Shown here: in pieces, positions 17,810-26,522 of the stretch
Layout of the letters: each line of letters starts with the position of its first letter
Numbering within the stretch: the first letter of the stretch is position 1
Source: Stakelama flava
GTDB taxonomy: Bacteria; Pseudomonadota; Alphaproteobacteria; Sphingomonadales; Sphingomonadaceae
Reading direction: 5' to 3'
Assembly (NCBI RefSeq): GCF_019351405.1
Contig: NZ_JAHWZX010000007.1
Coordinates: 62,001-126,000, forward strand
Length of the DNA: 64,000 bases
Notes under the pieces: generated by a model
The model's database searches: none
What the model saw: only the letters and a program-made list of their open reading frames with translations
What the model was told of the DNA's origin: nothing
Program-made: the position numbers and the translations under genes

Positions 17810-18684
17810 CAGATCGCGTCCCTGTCGAGTGACACTCCCGAATTGCGGTGCGCCGCGACCAGCGTGTTGCGGATCAGGCACGCGATCGTCATCGGTCCCA
17901 CCCCGCCGGGAACCGGGGTAATCGCCCCGGCCACCTCTTTCGCGCTATCGAAATCGACATCGCCGACCAGCCCGTTTTCGGTGCGGTTGATGCCCACATC
18001 GATCACCGTCGCGCCGGGTTTCAGCCAGCGCCCCTCGATCATTCGCGGAATGCCGACGGCGGCGACGACGATATCGGCAGTGCGCAGATGTTCGAACAGG
18101 TCGCGGGTGCGCGAATGCGTCACGGTGACGGTGCAGCTTTCGCGAAGCAGCAACTGCGCCATCGGCTTTCCAACGATGTTCGACCGGCCGACCACGACCG
18201 CCTCCTCGCCTGCCAGATGGCCGATCCGGTCCTTCAGCAGCATGACGCAGCCCAGCGGCGTACACGGCACGAACCCGTCCAGCCCGGTGGCGAGCCGACC
18301 GGCATTCACCGGGTGGAAACCATCGACATCCTTGTCGGGGCTGATCCGCGTGATGACCGTCTGTTCGTGGATATGCGCAGGCAGCGGAAGCTGGACCAGA
18401 ATCCCGTCCACCGCATCGTCGGCGTTCAGCGTATCGACCAGCGCCAGAAGCTGCGCCTGGCTGGTGTCGGCGGGCAGGCGATGTTCGAAACTTTCCATAT
18501 TGGCGCCGATCGTCGCCTTGCCCTTGTTGCGGACATAGACGCTGGAGGCAGGGTCCTCGCCCACCAGCACCACCGCAAGGCCGGGCTTGCGCCCTGCCGC
18601 CTTCGCGAACTCCGCGCTCATTGCTCCCACACGTTCGCGAAGCTGCTTCGCGAATGCCTTTCCGTCGATGATGTCAGCCGTCAT
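17809..18684 (-). CDS. folD: Bifunctional methylenetetrahydrofolate dehydrogenase/methenyltetrahydrofolate cyclohydrolase
   Basis: FolD interconverts 5,10-methylene- and 10-formyl-tetrahydrofolate with NADP in the cytosol. The 291-residue product has the catalytic Tyr/Lys pair in [11 protein letters not shown] (Y50, K54), the [10 protein letters not shown] signature, and the NADP segment [11 protein letters not shown]. It is the third gene of a tight run yggT-DUF167-folD-marC; its ATG overlaps the DUF167 stop by four bases. Confidence 0.97.
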   Translation of the reverse strand: MTADIIDGKAFAKQLRERVGAMSAEFAKAAGRKPGLAVVLVGEDPASSVYVRNKGKATIGANMESFEHRLPADTSQAQLLALVDTLNADDAVDGILVQLPLPAHIHEQTVITRISPDKDVDGFHPVNAGRLATGLDGFVPCTPLGCVMLLKDRIGHLAGEEAVVVGRSNIVGKPMAQLLLRESCTVTVTHSRTRDLFEHLRTADIVVAAVGIPRMIEGRWLKPGATVIDVGINRTENGLVGDVDFDSAKEVAGAITPVPGGVGPMTIACLIRNTLVAAHRNSGVSLDRDAI

Positions 18685-18989
18685 GCCTGCGGCTCATAAA
18701 GACTGACGGCCCTCGCTGCCAGTGCCTGCGGGTCGCCGGCGACGAAAATCCGTTTCATCCGCGCAGCCTCGCCGCTTTCGATGGTCACGTCGCGCTTCGC
18801 CACGCTGAACGCCTTGGCGATCAGTTTCACCAGAGCCTTGTTGGCCGCGCCATCGACCGGCGGCGCGGTCAGCCGGACGGCAAGATACCCTTCCCCCGGC
18901 AGGATCGCCTCTTTCGACGCCTTTGGGTTCGCCCGCACCGACAGGCTGATCCCGCCTTCGCGCACCTGCCAGGCCTGCGCGTCGTTCAC
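18681..18989 (-). CDS. DUF167/YggU family protein
   Basis: A 102-residue member of the small YggU family, with [12 protein letters not shown] and the typical [22 protein letters not shown] segment. The biochemical function is not known. The start is GTG at 18989 preceded by a G-run. Its partner yggT ends seven bases upstream, the common yggT-yggU arrangement of proteobacteria. Confidence 0.92.
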   Translation of the reverse strand: MNDAQAWQVREGGISLSVRANPKASKEAILPGEGYLAVRLTAPPVDGAANKALVKLIAKAFSVAKRDVTIESGEAARMKRIFVAGDPQALAARAVSLYEPQA

Positions 18990-18996
18990 CCCCCGA

Positions 18997-19296
18997 TCAC
19001 ATCGGATAGGCGTCGCGAACGTAGAGCGCCGGTATGACGATATTCTGAAGGATAAAGATCACGATCAGCACGACCAGGGGCGACAGGTCCAGCGCGCCGA
19101 AATCGGGCAGCACCCGGCGAACCGGGCGATAGATCGGTTCGGTAATCACGCCCAGCGCGTGCCAGACCGAACGGACGAAATCATTATAGGTGTTGATGAC
19201 GTTGAAGGCGATCAGCCAGGACAGGATAGCCTGAATGACGATGATCCACCAAAGCAGCGTCAGCAGCACCTGGATGATATCGAGCAGGACGTTCAA
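18997..19296 (-). CDS. YggT family membrane protein
   Basis: A 99-residue protein with two hydrophobic YGGT repeats: helix one reads LTLLWWIIVIQAILSWLIAF, and helix two DLSPLVVLIVIFILQNIVI. FVRSVWHALGVITEPIYRPVRRVLPDFG joins them in the family. YggT proteins are linked to cell division or osmotic stress, with no proven reaction. I chose a TTG start at 19296, which has GGAGAAG upstream and gives the usual length; the frame is open to 19392. Confidence 0.88.
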   Translation of the reverse strand: MNVLLDIIQVLLTLLWWIIVIQAILSWLIAFNVINTYNDFVRSVWHALGVITEPIYRPVRRVLPDFGALDLSPLVVLIVIFILQNIVIPALYVRDAYPM

Positions 19297-19486
19297 AAAA
19301 CTTCTCCGCGGGATCAGTGTATCGCTGGAATGATACAGCATGGCGAGTGGAAGCGACAAGGGCGCGACGCGTGCCTCGCACATAATCGCCATGCCCGGCT
19401 AGTCGATTCCGCGCGCCGTGCCGTATCGGGTCTGGAAAATATAGGGTGCGCGAGAGCGATCCGGAACCGGCGCATCCGATCGAACC

Positions 19487-20386
19487 CTATTTATGGACCA
19501 GCGTGCCCGCGCCGCGTGTGGTGAAGATTTCAAGCAGCATCGCGTGCGGGATTCGCCCGTCCAGGATGACGGCGGCGTCGACGCCCGCCTGAACCGCGGA
19601 AACGCACGTATCCAGCTTCGGGATCATGCCGCCCGAAATCGTGCCGTCGGCGCGCAGCCGGGCGATCGCCGCCGGATCGAGATCGGTCAGCAGATTGCCG
19701 CCCTTGTCCAGCACGCCCGCAACGTCGGTCAGCAGGAACAGACGCGCGGCGTTCAGCGCGCCCGCGATCGCGCCCGCCATGGTGTCGGCGTTGATATTGT
19801 ACGTCGCGCCGTCCGCGCCGATGCCGATCGGGGCCACCACGGGGATCATCCCCGCCGCCGACACCGTGTCGATCACCGACCGGTCGATCGCTTCGGGTTC
19901 GCCGACAAAGCCCAGGTCGATCGCGCGTTCGATATTGCTTTCGGGGTCGCGTGTCGTGCGCTCCACCTTGGATGCGCGCACGAAACCGCCATCCTTGCCC
20001 GACAGGCCGACCGCGCGCCCGCCCGCCTGACCGATCCAGGCGACGATTTCCTTGTTGATCGCGCCGGACAGCACCATTTCGGCGACCTTCGCGGTTTCCA
20101 GGTCGGTAACGCGAAGCCCGTCGATAAACTCGCTCTCGACGCCCAATTGCTTCAGCATCCGGCCGATCTGCGGCCCACCGCCATGCACCACCACCGGATT
20201 GATGCCCACCGCCTTCAACAGCACGACATCCTCAGCGAAATCGCGCTGCAATTCGGGATCGCCCATTGCGTGGCCGCCATATTTTACCACGAAGGTCTGG
20301 CCGGCATAGCGCTGAAGATAGGGAAGCGCTTCGGTAAGCGTTTCCGCCTTGGCGAGCATCGCCGGATGGGGGGTATGGTCGGTCAT
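19487..20386 (-). CDS. argB: N-acetylglutamate kinase
   Basis: ArgB phosphorylates N-acetyl-L-glutamate in the second step of arginine synthesis. The 299-residue protein has [11 protein letters not shown] near the N-terminus, [11 protein letters not shown] for substrate binding, and [15 protein letters not shown]. It has an N-terminal helix before the kinase core (about residues 1-30), the feature of arginine-inhibited hexameric NAGKs, so feedback inhibition by arginine is likely. It is separated from yggT by 190 bases, so co-transcription with the yggT run is possible but not tight. Confidence 0.96.
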   Translation of the reverse strand: MTDHTPHPAMLAKAETLTEALPYLQRYAGQTFVVKYGGHAMGDPELQRDFAEDVVLLKAVGINPVVVHGGGPQIGRMLKQLGVESEFIDGLRVTDLETAKVAEMVLSGAINKEIVAWIGQAGGRAVGLSGKDGGFVRASKVERTTRDPESNIERAIDLGFVGEPEAIDRSVIDTVSAAGMIPVVAPIGIGADGATYNINADTMAGAIAGALNAARLFLLTDVAGVLDKGGNLLTDLDPAAIARLRADGTISGGMIPKLDTCVSAVQAGVDAAVILDGRIPHAMLLEIFTTRGAGTLVHK

Positions 20387-20462
20387 GATCGCGCCGCTTT
20401 AACGCCGCGCGGCCTCAGGCCCAAGCAAGAACCGCTTTACCTCCGCCCTGCCCCGCGACGAT

Positions 20463-21230
20463 TCACGCCACCGCCGCTTCCGGCAGTTCGGGCAGGGTGA
20501 AGTCGGGCAGGCAGCGAAACCCCGGCCGGGCGAGCAGATAACCCTGCATATAGCGCACCCCGGCGGCGCGCAGCGCCCGATATTCGGCCACCGTCTCGAT
20601 CCCCTCCGCGATGACGGTGATGCCCATCGCGCTCATCATGCGGATCACGCCTTCGACGATCAGCCGGCGCGGCAAGCTGGCGTCGATCCCGCGGATCAAC
20701 TCCATGTCCAGCTTGATCAGGTCGGTCTGCAACCGCGCCAGCAGGCCAAGCCCGGCATGTCCCGCCCCGAAATCGTCGATCGCGGTGGCGAATCCCATTT
20801 GCTGATACGCCGCGATGATCGTCTTCACATGGTCGGTATCGGCCATATGCTCGTTTTCGGTGAATTCGAAGATCAGCCGGTCGGTGGGAAAGTTCGTTTC
20901 GCGCGCGGTTTTCAGCGTCAACTGGATGCATGCCATCGGCGAATAGACCGCATTGGGCAGGAAATTGATCGAAAGCCGCGCGCCGGTGTCGATGATACCG
21001 GCCGCTACCGCGTCGCGAATCGCCGCCACCCGGCATTGCTGGTCAAAGGCATAGCGATTGTCCGGCGTCACGCGCGACAGGACGGTGCCCGCGCTTTCGC
21101 CATTGCTGCCGCGCGCCAGCGCCTCGAACGCGAACACCCGCTTTGTTTCGACATCGACGATCGGCTGGAACGCCATCGCCAGTTCGAAATCGAGCTGTTC
21201 CGCCCGGCACCCTTCGCATCGCGTCGCCAT
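20463..21230 (-). CDS. Stand-alone EAL domain protein, probable c-di-GMP phosphodiesterase
   Basis: A 255-residue protein made almost entirely of an EAL domain, which hydrolyses cyclic di-GMP to pGpG. The signature FEALAR (E36), INFLPN, FEFTENE, AIDDFGAGHAGLG, IKLDMELI and VIAEGIET are all present, so the metal ligands and catalytic residues look complete. There is no GGDEF, PAS or membrane segment. An N-terminal CxxC (C5, C8) might bind metal or sense redox state, but this is speculation. The gene is flanked by argB and the queuosine transporter without tight linkage. Confidence 0.93.
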   Translation of the reverse strand: MATRCEGCRAEQLDFELAMAFQPIVDVETKRVFAFEALARGSNGESAGTVLSRVTPDNRYAFDQQCRVAAIRDAVAAGIIDTGARLSINFLPNAVYSPMACIQLTLKTARETNFPTDRLIFEFTENEHMADTDHVKTIIAAYQQMGFATAIDDFGAGHAGLGLLARLQTDLIKLDMELIRGIDASLPRRLIVEGVIRMMSAMGITVIAEGIETVAEYRALRAAGVRYMQGYLLARPGFRCLPDFTLPELPEAAVA

Positions 21231-21320
21231 TCGCTTTCCCGTCCCTCGCCTACCCCGCCTTTTATAGGCGGCGGAAGGATAACAGCAGGTAAAGCCGGGG
21301 AAAATGCCCGCGTGCGTCGA

Positions 21321-22013
21321 TTACTGCGCGCGCACCGGTCCGATGCCGTCCAGCCATCGGCCCAGCGCCACCAGGACATAGATCAGCGGGGGCACCAGCA
21401 ACGCGGACAGCACCACCTTTGCCAGCATCTGCCCCAACAGCAGTTCGCCGATCGGAAAGGTGCCGTAAAAGGCGATGGTGACGAACAACAGCGTATCGAC
21501 GATCTGGCTCAGCACACTGGCAAGGCCTGCGCGGAACCATAGCAGTTTCGCCCCTTCCGCGCCCTTCAGCCGTGCAAAGATTGTGACGTTCAGCGTCTGC
21601 GACACGCCATAGGCGACGATTCCGCCCAGCCAGATTCGCCAGGTGCCGCCCAGTACCGTCTGGATCGCGTCGCGATATTCGGGCTGCATATCGGGCGATG
21701 CGGGCACCGCATGGACGATGATCGACAGCAGGATCGATACGATCAGCGGCACGAAGCCGACGCGCACCAGCTGATTGGCGACCCTGCCGCCGTGCAGTTC
21801 GGCGATCGCGCTCGACACCACCACCAGCAGCAGAAAGGCGAAGATGCCCGCTTCCACGGCAAGCGGCCCGATGCCGAACCACGGCCCGATCGCCGAAATC
21901 GGCCCCAGCCACACCTGCTTGTTGCCCAACACCCCGGCGATACACACCATGCCGCCGTAAAAGATCGACAGGAAAAACAGCGAGCGCGGGATCGAAACCG
22001 GTTTAGCGTCCAT
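21321..22013 (-). CDS. Queuosine precursor transporter (YhhQ/VUT family)
   Basis: A 230-residue membrane protein with about six hydrophobic segments. Conserved family features include the opening segment with LFFLSIFYGGMVCIAGVLGNK, given here only as SIFYGGMVCIAGV, and SSAIAELHGGRVANQLV, AYGVSQTLNVTIFARLK and SQIVDTLLFVTIAFYG. YhhQ imports queuosine precursors preQ0/preQ1 in E. coli. I looked for a preQ1 riboswitch upstream and did not recognise one. It appears monocistronic. Confidence 0.92.
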   Translation of the reverse strand: MDAKPVSIPRSLFFLSIFYGGMVCIAGVLGNKQVWLGPISAIGPWFGIGPLAVEAGIFAFLLLVVVSSAIAELHGGRVANQLVRVGFVPLIVSILLSIIVHAVPASPDMQPEYRDAIQTVLGGTWRIWLGGIVAYGVSQTLNVTIFARLKGAEGAKLLWFRAGLASVLSQIVDTLLFVTIAFYGTFPIGELLLGQMLAKVVLSALLVPPLIYVLVALGRWLDGIGPVRAQ

Positions 22014-22496
22014 CGCCGTCTGCTAGCGGGGTTGCGCCCATCCCGGCAAGCATCGAATGTGTCAGATGACGGCAAAACTCCCGTGCCATTGGGGCGGAAG
22101 CGGACCAATTCGGACCCATAGCCCTCTCAAAGCAGCAAAACAGTCGAAAATCCAGCACGATGACATGACGCCGCAGACGGGCGCCCGTCGCAACGCCAAG
22201 GTGGAGCTATGACCGCGCCGAGGCTACATCACGGGCATGACAAGGTAAGGTTTCCTCGCAAGCCGGATCAGGCCATGGGGGTGGCGGCATCGGATGTTGA
22301 ATCTCATCGCCCTCCTGTCGGCAATCGCATTCATTCCCGGCGCGGCGTTTCATTGGCAGCACGCTCGCCGCGTCGCTGCGCTTCTCGCGATGAGAACTTG
22401 GCCAAGTGGCTCGCGCTCACGGCCCCTTCGCATAGCAGCCCGGATTTTCGCTTTCGCTTACTTCTTCTAAACGCGGACGGCATCATAAGCGCCGCC
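22014..22496. other. Non-coding stretch of 483 bases before an orphan gene, with one repeat copy
   Basis: No gene was recognised here. A long open frame from 22209 runs through it but encodes R/H/S-rich sequence without family features until about 22497. It contains one copy of an interspersed repeat (22362-22396) that recurs at 61103. The left part would hold the promoter of the queuosine transporter gene. Confidence 0.5.
22362..22396 (+). repeat. Interspersed intergenic repeat, copy 1
   Basis: The core GCCGCGTCGCTGCGCTTCTC matches the copy at 61103-61143 in the same orientation, with about six differences in 34 aligned bases. Elements of this type, rich in CGTCGC and CTCGCGA, recur between genes in many alphaproteobacterial genomes. 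The mate seen beside the other copy is not recognisable here. Confidence 0.5.
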
Positions 22497-23021
22497 GTGA
22501 ACGCAATTGTTTCAATCGACACGGCTTTGCCGCGCGCTCCATTCGAAATCGCGCGCGATGCCGTTGCGACGTGGCGGGGGCGATGTCTCGATGTCTTTGC
22601 GCGAACCGAACTTGCCGTCAGTGAAACGCTGCTTGTCCTTGCCGCTGTCGATGGGCGCGGAAAGGCAATCAAACTCCCGCATCTGGTTGGACAGCGTTAC
22701 GATTCGCTGGCTGCCGCAACCGGCCCTGAGGGAAATTTCGCCGAAGAAGGAAAAGTTGTCGCCAATGCGGTTTTGCAGTTCAAAGAGCACGATTCGCTTC
22801 GGTCTCATCTCACACACGGGGTCTTCACCGTCACACTTGATCATCGATGTAGCTGGCATCTGGTAAGCCACCTTCTTTCGCTGCGCGCAGGCCGGGAAAC
22901 GCGCGATCTGTTCGTCACGCAGCAGGAAGAAGCGGCGAGCCTTTTGCGCGCGCTGGAAAAGAACAGCCTCCGACTGCGGTCGAATCTAGGCCAGCTTCGC
23001 GCTCGATTCCGTCGGACGTAA
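22497..23021 (+). CDS. Hypothetical protein with atypical codon use
   Basis: I do not recognise this 174-residue protein. It looks truly coding: it is mixed alpha/helical with regular polar spacing, for example FARTELAVSETLLVLAAV, LPHLVGQRYDSLAAAT and EEAASLLRALEKNSLRLRSN, and ends in an amphipathic helix rich in Leu and Arg. Codon use differs from its neighbours, with many codons ending in T or A (GTT, CTT, GAT, TCA, ACA), so recent transfer is plausible. A GTG at 22497 is the best start, without a clear ribosome binding site. A nested hairpin follows the stop codon. No function is proposed. Confidence 0.65.
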   Translation: MNAIVSIDTALPRAPFEIARDAVATWRGRCLDVFARTELAVSETLLVLAAVDGRGKAIKLPHLVGQRYDSLAAATGPEGNFAEEGKVVANAVLQFKEHDSLRSHLTHGVFTVTLDHRCSWHLVSHLLSLRAGRETRDLFVTQQEEAASLLRALEKNSLRLRSNLGQLRARFRRT

Positions 23022-23022
23022 C

Positions 23023-23070
23023 GTTGGCGCATCAACGGCGACAGCGCCGTCGCCGCAAAGTCCCGCCAAC
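23023..23070 (+). terminator. Nested hairpin after the orphan gene
   Basis: GTTGGCG (23023-23029) pairs with CGCCAAC (23064-23070), and inside it GGCGAC (23037-23042) pairs with GTCGCC (23049-23054). It begins two bases after the stop codon. No T-tract follows, so it may act as a 3' end stabiliser or Rho-assisted terminator. Confidence 0.45.
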
Positions 23071-23218
23071 AACCGCCGCCGCCCCTGTCCTACATGCTCG
23101 CGATACGCCATAGCGATGGCTGAGAGGCGGACGCGTGGATGCGCGTAACTTTCTTGCGCGATCGGCGTGAAAAGTGCGAAGCTAAGCGAATCTGCGGGTT
23201 GGGGACTAATCGAACTTC

Positions 23219-24487
23219 ATGACACGAATCTTGATCGGGCTTGCCGGAATCGCGGTGATCCTGGGGATCGCGGTGCTGCTTTCGACCAATCGCCGGGCGA
23301 TTCGCCTGCGCGTCGTCGGTGCCGCCTTCGCGCTTCAGGCGGGCATCGCGGTGCTGGTCCTGTACGTTCCCGCGGGAAAAAGCGCGATTGCGGGCATGTC
23401 GCGCGCGGTCGCCGCGCTGCTCGGCTATGCCCAGGCGGGAACCGATTTCATCTTCGGCCCGCTGGCATCGGCGGACCTTGGCGGCAAGAGCTTCGCGATC
23501 TCCGCGCTGCCCGTCATCATCTTCTTCGCCTCGCTTGTCGCTGTCCTGTATCACCTGAAAATCATGCAGTTCGTGATCCGCTGGGTCGGCGGCGCGATCG
23601 AGAAGGTGACCGGCGTCACCAAGGTCGAATCGCTGTGTTCGGCGGCGAACATCTTTGTCGGGCAAAGCGAATCGCCGCTCGTCATCAAACCCTATCTTTC
23701 CACCCTCACCCCGTCGCAGCTTTTCGCGGTGATGTCGGTCGGCATGGCGGGCGTGGCGGGCACGATCCTTGCCGCCTATGCCTCGCTGCTCGGCGACGAT
23801 TATCTCCCCTTCCTTCTCGCTGCCTCGTTCATGGCGGCGCCCGGCGGGCTGTTGATGGCAAAGATCATCATGCCCGACGACATTGCGAGCGCCGATGGTG
23901 AACTTCCGCTCGGCGACGATCGTGAAGAAGAAGTCATCCGCGCGGCCGAGCAGAGCCTGGAAGAAGATAAGGCGGCGAACCTCATCATGGCCGCGTCGAA
24001 CGGCGCGCAAACCGGCGTGCGGCTGGCCGTCGCGGTGGGCGCGATGGTGCTCGCCTTCGTCGCGCTGGTCGCGCTCGCCAACGGCCTTTTGGGCGAGGTG
24101 GGAAGCTGGTTCGGCTATCCCGACCTCAGTTTCCAAGGGATTGTCGGCTGGGTGTTCGCGCCGGTCATGTATCTGCTCAACATTCCCTGGAACGAAGCGC
24201 GCATCGCGGGCGGGCTGTTCGGCACCAAGCTGGTGCTCAACGAATTCGTTGCGTTCATCGATCTGGGGCAGATCGCGGGGATCAGCGAACGCACCCGCGC
24301 GATCATCACCTTTGCGCTGTGCGGCTTCGCCAATTTCTCCTCGATCGCGATCCAGATGGCGGTGACCGGCGGGCTTGCCCCCAATCAGCGCCCGATGATT
24401 GCGAAACTCGGCATCCGAGCGCTGCTCGCCGGCAGCCTCGCCAACCTGATGTCGGCGGCGCTTGCCGGTCTGCTATTGCCCTATTGA
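23219..24487 (+). CDS. Concentrative nucleoside transporter (NupC/CNT family)
   Basis: A 422-residue inner-membrane protein that should import nucleosides with H+ or Na+. Family features are GKSFAISALPVIIFFASLVA, the substrate-site motif GQSESPLVIKPYL, GVAGTILAAY and the C-terminal NEFVAFIDLG and ICGFANFSSIAIQ-type segment (here LCGFANFSSIAIQM). An acidic cytoplasmic loop (DREEEVIRAAEQSLEEDKAA type) lies in the middle, common in alphaproteobacterial CNTs. It begins with ATG at 23219 without an obvious ribosome binding site. It stands alone between an accessory patch and the converging exoD. Confidence 0.93.
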   Translation: MTRILIGLAGIAVILGIAVLLSTNRRAIRLRVVGAAFALQAGIAVLVLYVPAGKSAIAGMSRAVAALLGYAQAGTDFIFGPLASADLGGKSFAISALPVIIFFASLVAVLYHLKIMQFVIRWVGGAIEKVTGVTKVESLCSAANIFVGQSESPLVIKPYLSTLTPSQLFAVMSVGMAGVAGTILAAYASLLGDDYLPFLLAASFMAAPGGLLMAKIIMPDDIASADGELPLGDDREEEVIRAAEQSLEEDKAANLIMAASNGAQTGVRLAVAVGAMVLAFVALVALANGLLGEVGSWFGYPDLSFQGIVGWVFAPVMYLLNIPWNEARIAGGLFGTKLVLNEFVAFIDLGQIAGISERTRAIITFALCGFANFSSIAIQMAVTGGLAPNQRPMIAKLGIRALLAGSLANLMSAALAGLLLPY

Positions 24488-24496
24488 GGGGGGATT

Positions 24497-25102
24497 TCAG
24501 GAAAACAGAGATTCGAAATTGATGATGATCAGCGTCGCGCTCGCCGCCGTCGCGGCGAAGCCCAGGATCATCAGCACGCCGTCGCGCGCGGTCAGCGCCA
24601 GTCCGAACATGACGATCGCCGCTGCGGGCGCCATCGCGGCAAAGGGCAGCAGTTCGAGCGGCGGCATCATCAGCCCAAGGAACAGGCAGCACAGCGCGAC
24701 GATGAAGCTCGCCGCCCTTCCGGCAGCCCATTCCAGCCGCTGGCCGATCAGCGCATCGACCTTCGCGAAGACCTTGCTTCCCTTGTCGCGCGCCTTTTTC
24801 ACCTTGTCCGCGCTGACCCCGCGGCAAGCCACGAATTTCGGCATCCACGGTTGGCTCCGCCCGGCAAGCATCTGACCCGCCATCAGCAGCGTCAGCAATC
24901 CCATGCTGGTCGGCACGCCGGGAATTGCGCCGATCGGCGGCGTGGCCGCGATCAGGCCGACCAGCGCAAGCATCGGGCCGAAGCCGCGATCGCCGAAACT
25001 TGTCACAAGATCGCCGATCGTGACCTTGCCGTCATGCCCGGCATCGACCGCGTCATCAGCCATCGCTTCCAGCGGATGTTTTTCGATCTCGTCCCCGGCC
25101 AT
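24497..25102 (-). CDS. Exopolysaccharide synthesis protein ExoD family
   Basis: A 201-residue membrane protein of the ExoD family. It has VTIGDLVTSFGDRGFGPMLA, then LIAATPPIGAIPGVPTSMG and several hydrophobic helices at the C-terminus. ExoD of Sinorhizobium is linked to exopolysaccharide production and alkali tolerance, but its molecular role is unknown. I chose the ATG at 25102; a TTG at 25126 would overlap the end of the upstream hbd gene. The hbd stop lies 20 bases upstream on the same strand, so the two may share a transcript. Confidence 0.85.
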   Translation of the reverse strand: MAGDEIEKHPLEAMADDAVDAGHDGKVTIGDLVTSFGDRGFGPMLALVGLIAATPPIGAIPGVPTSMGLLTLLMAGQMLAGRSQPWMPKFVACRGVSADKVKKARDKGSKVFAKVDALIGQRLEWAAGRAASFIVALCCLFLGLMMPPLELLPFAAMAPAAAIVMFGLALTARDGVLMILGFAATAASATLIIINFESLFS

Positions 25103-25122
25103 GGAGCGCCGCCCGCTGTGTT

Positions 25123-25992
25123 TCAACGCGTGGGCACGGGTTCGTCGCCCGAATAGTCGTAAAAGCCACGGCCGCTCTTTCGCCCGTACCAGCCCGCCTC
25201 GACATATTTCACCAACAACGGCGCAGGCCGGAATTTGGGATCGCCCGTGCCTTCGAACAGCACCCTGGTAATTTCAAGGCAGGTATCCAGTCCTATGAAA
25301 TCCGCCAGCGTCAGCGGCCCCATCGGGTGGTTCAGCCCCAGCCTGCACGCGGTATCGATATCGGGGATCGTCGCAACCCCTTCCCCCAGCGCAAAGCACG
25401 CTTCGTTGAGCATCGGCATCAGCACGCGATTGACGATGAAGCCCGGCGCGTCGTTGGCGTGAACGATTTCCTTGCCCAGCGACTTGCCGAATGCTTCGAC
25501 CGCCGCGACCGTGGCATCCGACGTGGCGAGACCGCGGATCAGTTCGATCAGCCCCATCACCGGCACGGGGTTGAAGAAATGCACGCCCACGAACCGCGCC
25601 GGATCATGGCTTGCCTGCGCCAGTCGCGTGATCGGAATCGAGGAGGTGTTCGATGCCAGGATCGCATCGTCCGACAGCACTTTTGCCACATCGCCGAATA
25701 TCTTGCGCTTGATCTCTTCGCGTTCGGTTGCCGCTTCGATCACCAGGTCGCACGGTCCCATCGCCGAAACATCGGCGACGCAATCGATATTGGCGAGCGT
25801 CTGGTCGCGCGTATCGCCATCGATCTTTTCCTTGGCGACAAGACGGTCCAGCCCCTTGCCGATCTTTGCCTTGCCAGCTTCGGCAGCTTCACGCGAGATG
25901 TCCGAAAGCAGAACCGTATAGCCCGACGCGGCCGCGACTTGCGCGATCCCGGCGCCCATTTGGCCGGCACCGATAACCCCGATGGTTTTCAT
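25123..25992 (-). CDS. 3-hydroxybutyryl-CoA dehydrogenase
   Basis: An NAD(P)-dependent 289-residue enzyme that interconverts 3-hydroxybutyryl-CoA and acetoacetyl-CoA. The Rossmann start is [16 protein letters not shown], and the catalytic segment is [12 protein letters not shown] with [35 protein letters not shown] and [17 protein letters not shown] are the C-terminal domain hallmarks. Single-domain enzymes of this type act in butanoate metabolism or, with the opposite stereochemistry to PhaB, in fatty acid breakdown. It is divergent from a small exported protein, with 47 bases between the starts. Confidence 0.94.
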   Translation of the reverse strand: MKTIGVIGAGQMGAGIAQVAAASGYTVLLSDISREAAEAGKAKIGKGLDRLVAKEKIDGDTRDQTLANIDCVADVSAMGPCDLVIEAATEREEIKRKIFGDVAKVLSDDAILASNTSSIPITRLAQASHDPARFVGVHFFNPVPVMGLIELIRGLATSDATVAAVEAFGKSLGKEIVHANDAPGFIVNRVLMPMLNEACFALGEGVATIPDIDTACRLGLNHPMGPLTLADFIGLDTCLEITRVLFEGTGDPKFRPAPLLVKYVEAGWYGRKSGRGFYDYSGDEPVPTR

Positions 25993-26039
25993 GCAATAAT
26001 CTCCTGTCTTTTTCAGCGCCTCTACCGCGCAAAGCAGTT

Positions 26040-26522
26040 ATGCGCTACATTCGTGTCATGATCGCGTTGGCCGCTCTTGCCCTGATGTCCTTTTCGCAGC
26101 CTGCCGAGGTGCGTTCTTTCGGGTCGTGGACGGTAAGCTGCAACGACCGGATGCGCTGCGTCGCGATGGAAACCGCGGTGCCCGCCGGGAAGGGAAGCCT
26201 GACCCGCGCATCGATGCGGATCACACGCGATGGCGCCGGTGGCAGGACCACTGTCGAGATATGGCCCGATCATCCCGTGGCGAAGCCGGTAACGATCAGC
26301 ATGGGGCGCGCCGTGGTCTATCGCGGGCGGGTGCGCGGCGACGTGGTTCGCCTGATCGGCGAAGATGCCGAGCGCGCCGCGCACGCGGCGACTAGCGGAC
26401 CTGATCGGTCGTTCGTGATCCGCACACATGACGGCGGATATGTCGGCAAGGTCGCGCTTAGTGGTCTGGAAGAGGCAATGCGCTATATGGATCAGGTCCA
26501 GGGCCGTTCCGCCATCGGTTAG
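26040..26522 (+). CDS. Exported protein resembling the first half of DUF1176
   Basis: A 160-residue protein with a signal peptide (about residues 1-20, MIALAALALMSFS). The mature start SFGSWTVSCNDRMRCVAM has the two-cysteine pattern found at the beginning of DUF1176 proteins, followed by a MRITRDGAG-type strand. DUF1176 proteins are usually about twice this length, so this may be a single-domain relative or a shortened version. Starts at 26040 and 26058 are both possible. Its stop codon TAG shares two bases with the stop of the converging egtD. The function is unknown. Confidence 0.6.
   Translation: MRYIRVMIALAALALMSFSQPAEVRSFGSWTVSCNDRMRCVAMETAVPAGKGSLTRASMRITRDGAGGRTTVEIWPDHPVAKPVTISMGRAVVYRGRVRGDVVRLIGEDAERAAHAATSGPDRSFVIRTHDGGYVGKVALSGLEEAMRYMDQVQGRSAIG

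Noticed and set aside
22014..22140. preQ1 riboswitch before the queuosine precursor transporter
   Set aside because: No match to the short preQ1-I hairpin with its A-rich tail was visible, nor to the larger type II. Only a covariance search could exclude it fully.
22209..22496. Extension of the orphan gene upstream to an ATG at 22209
   Set aside because: This part crosses the interspersed repeat and encodes low-quality R/H/S-rich sequence. The coding-like character begins near 22497.
23090..23215. Stretch upstream of the nucleoside transporter that looked like the remnant of a gene or another repeat
   Set aside because: I found no second copy in the window and no recognisable protein motif, so there is no basis for a call.
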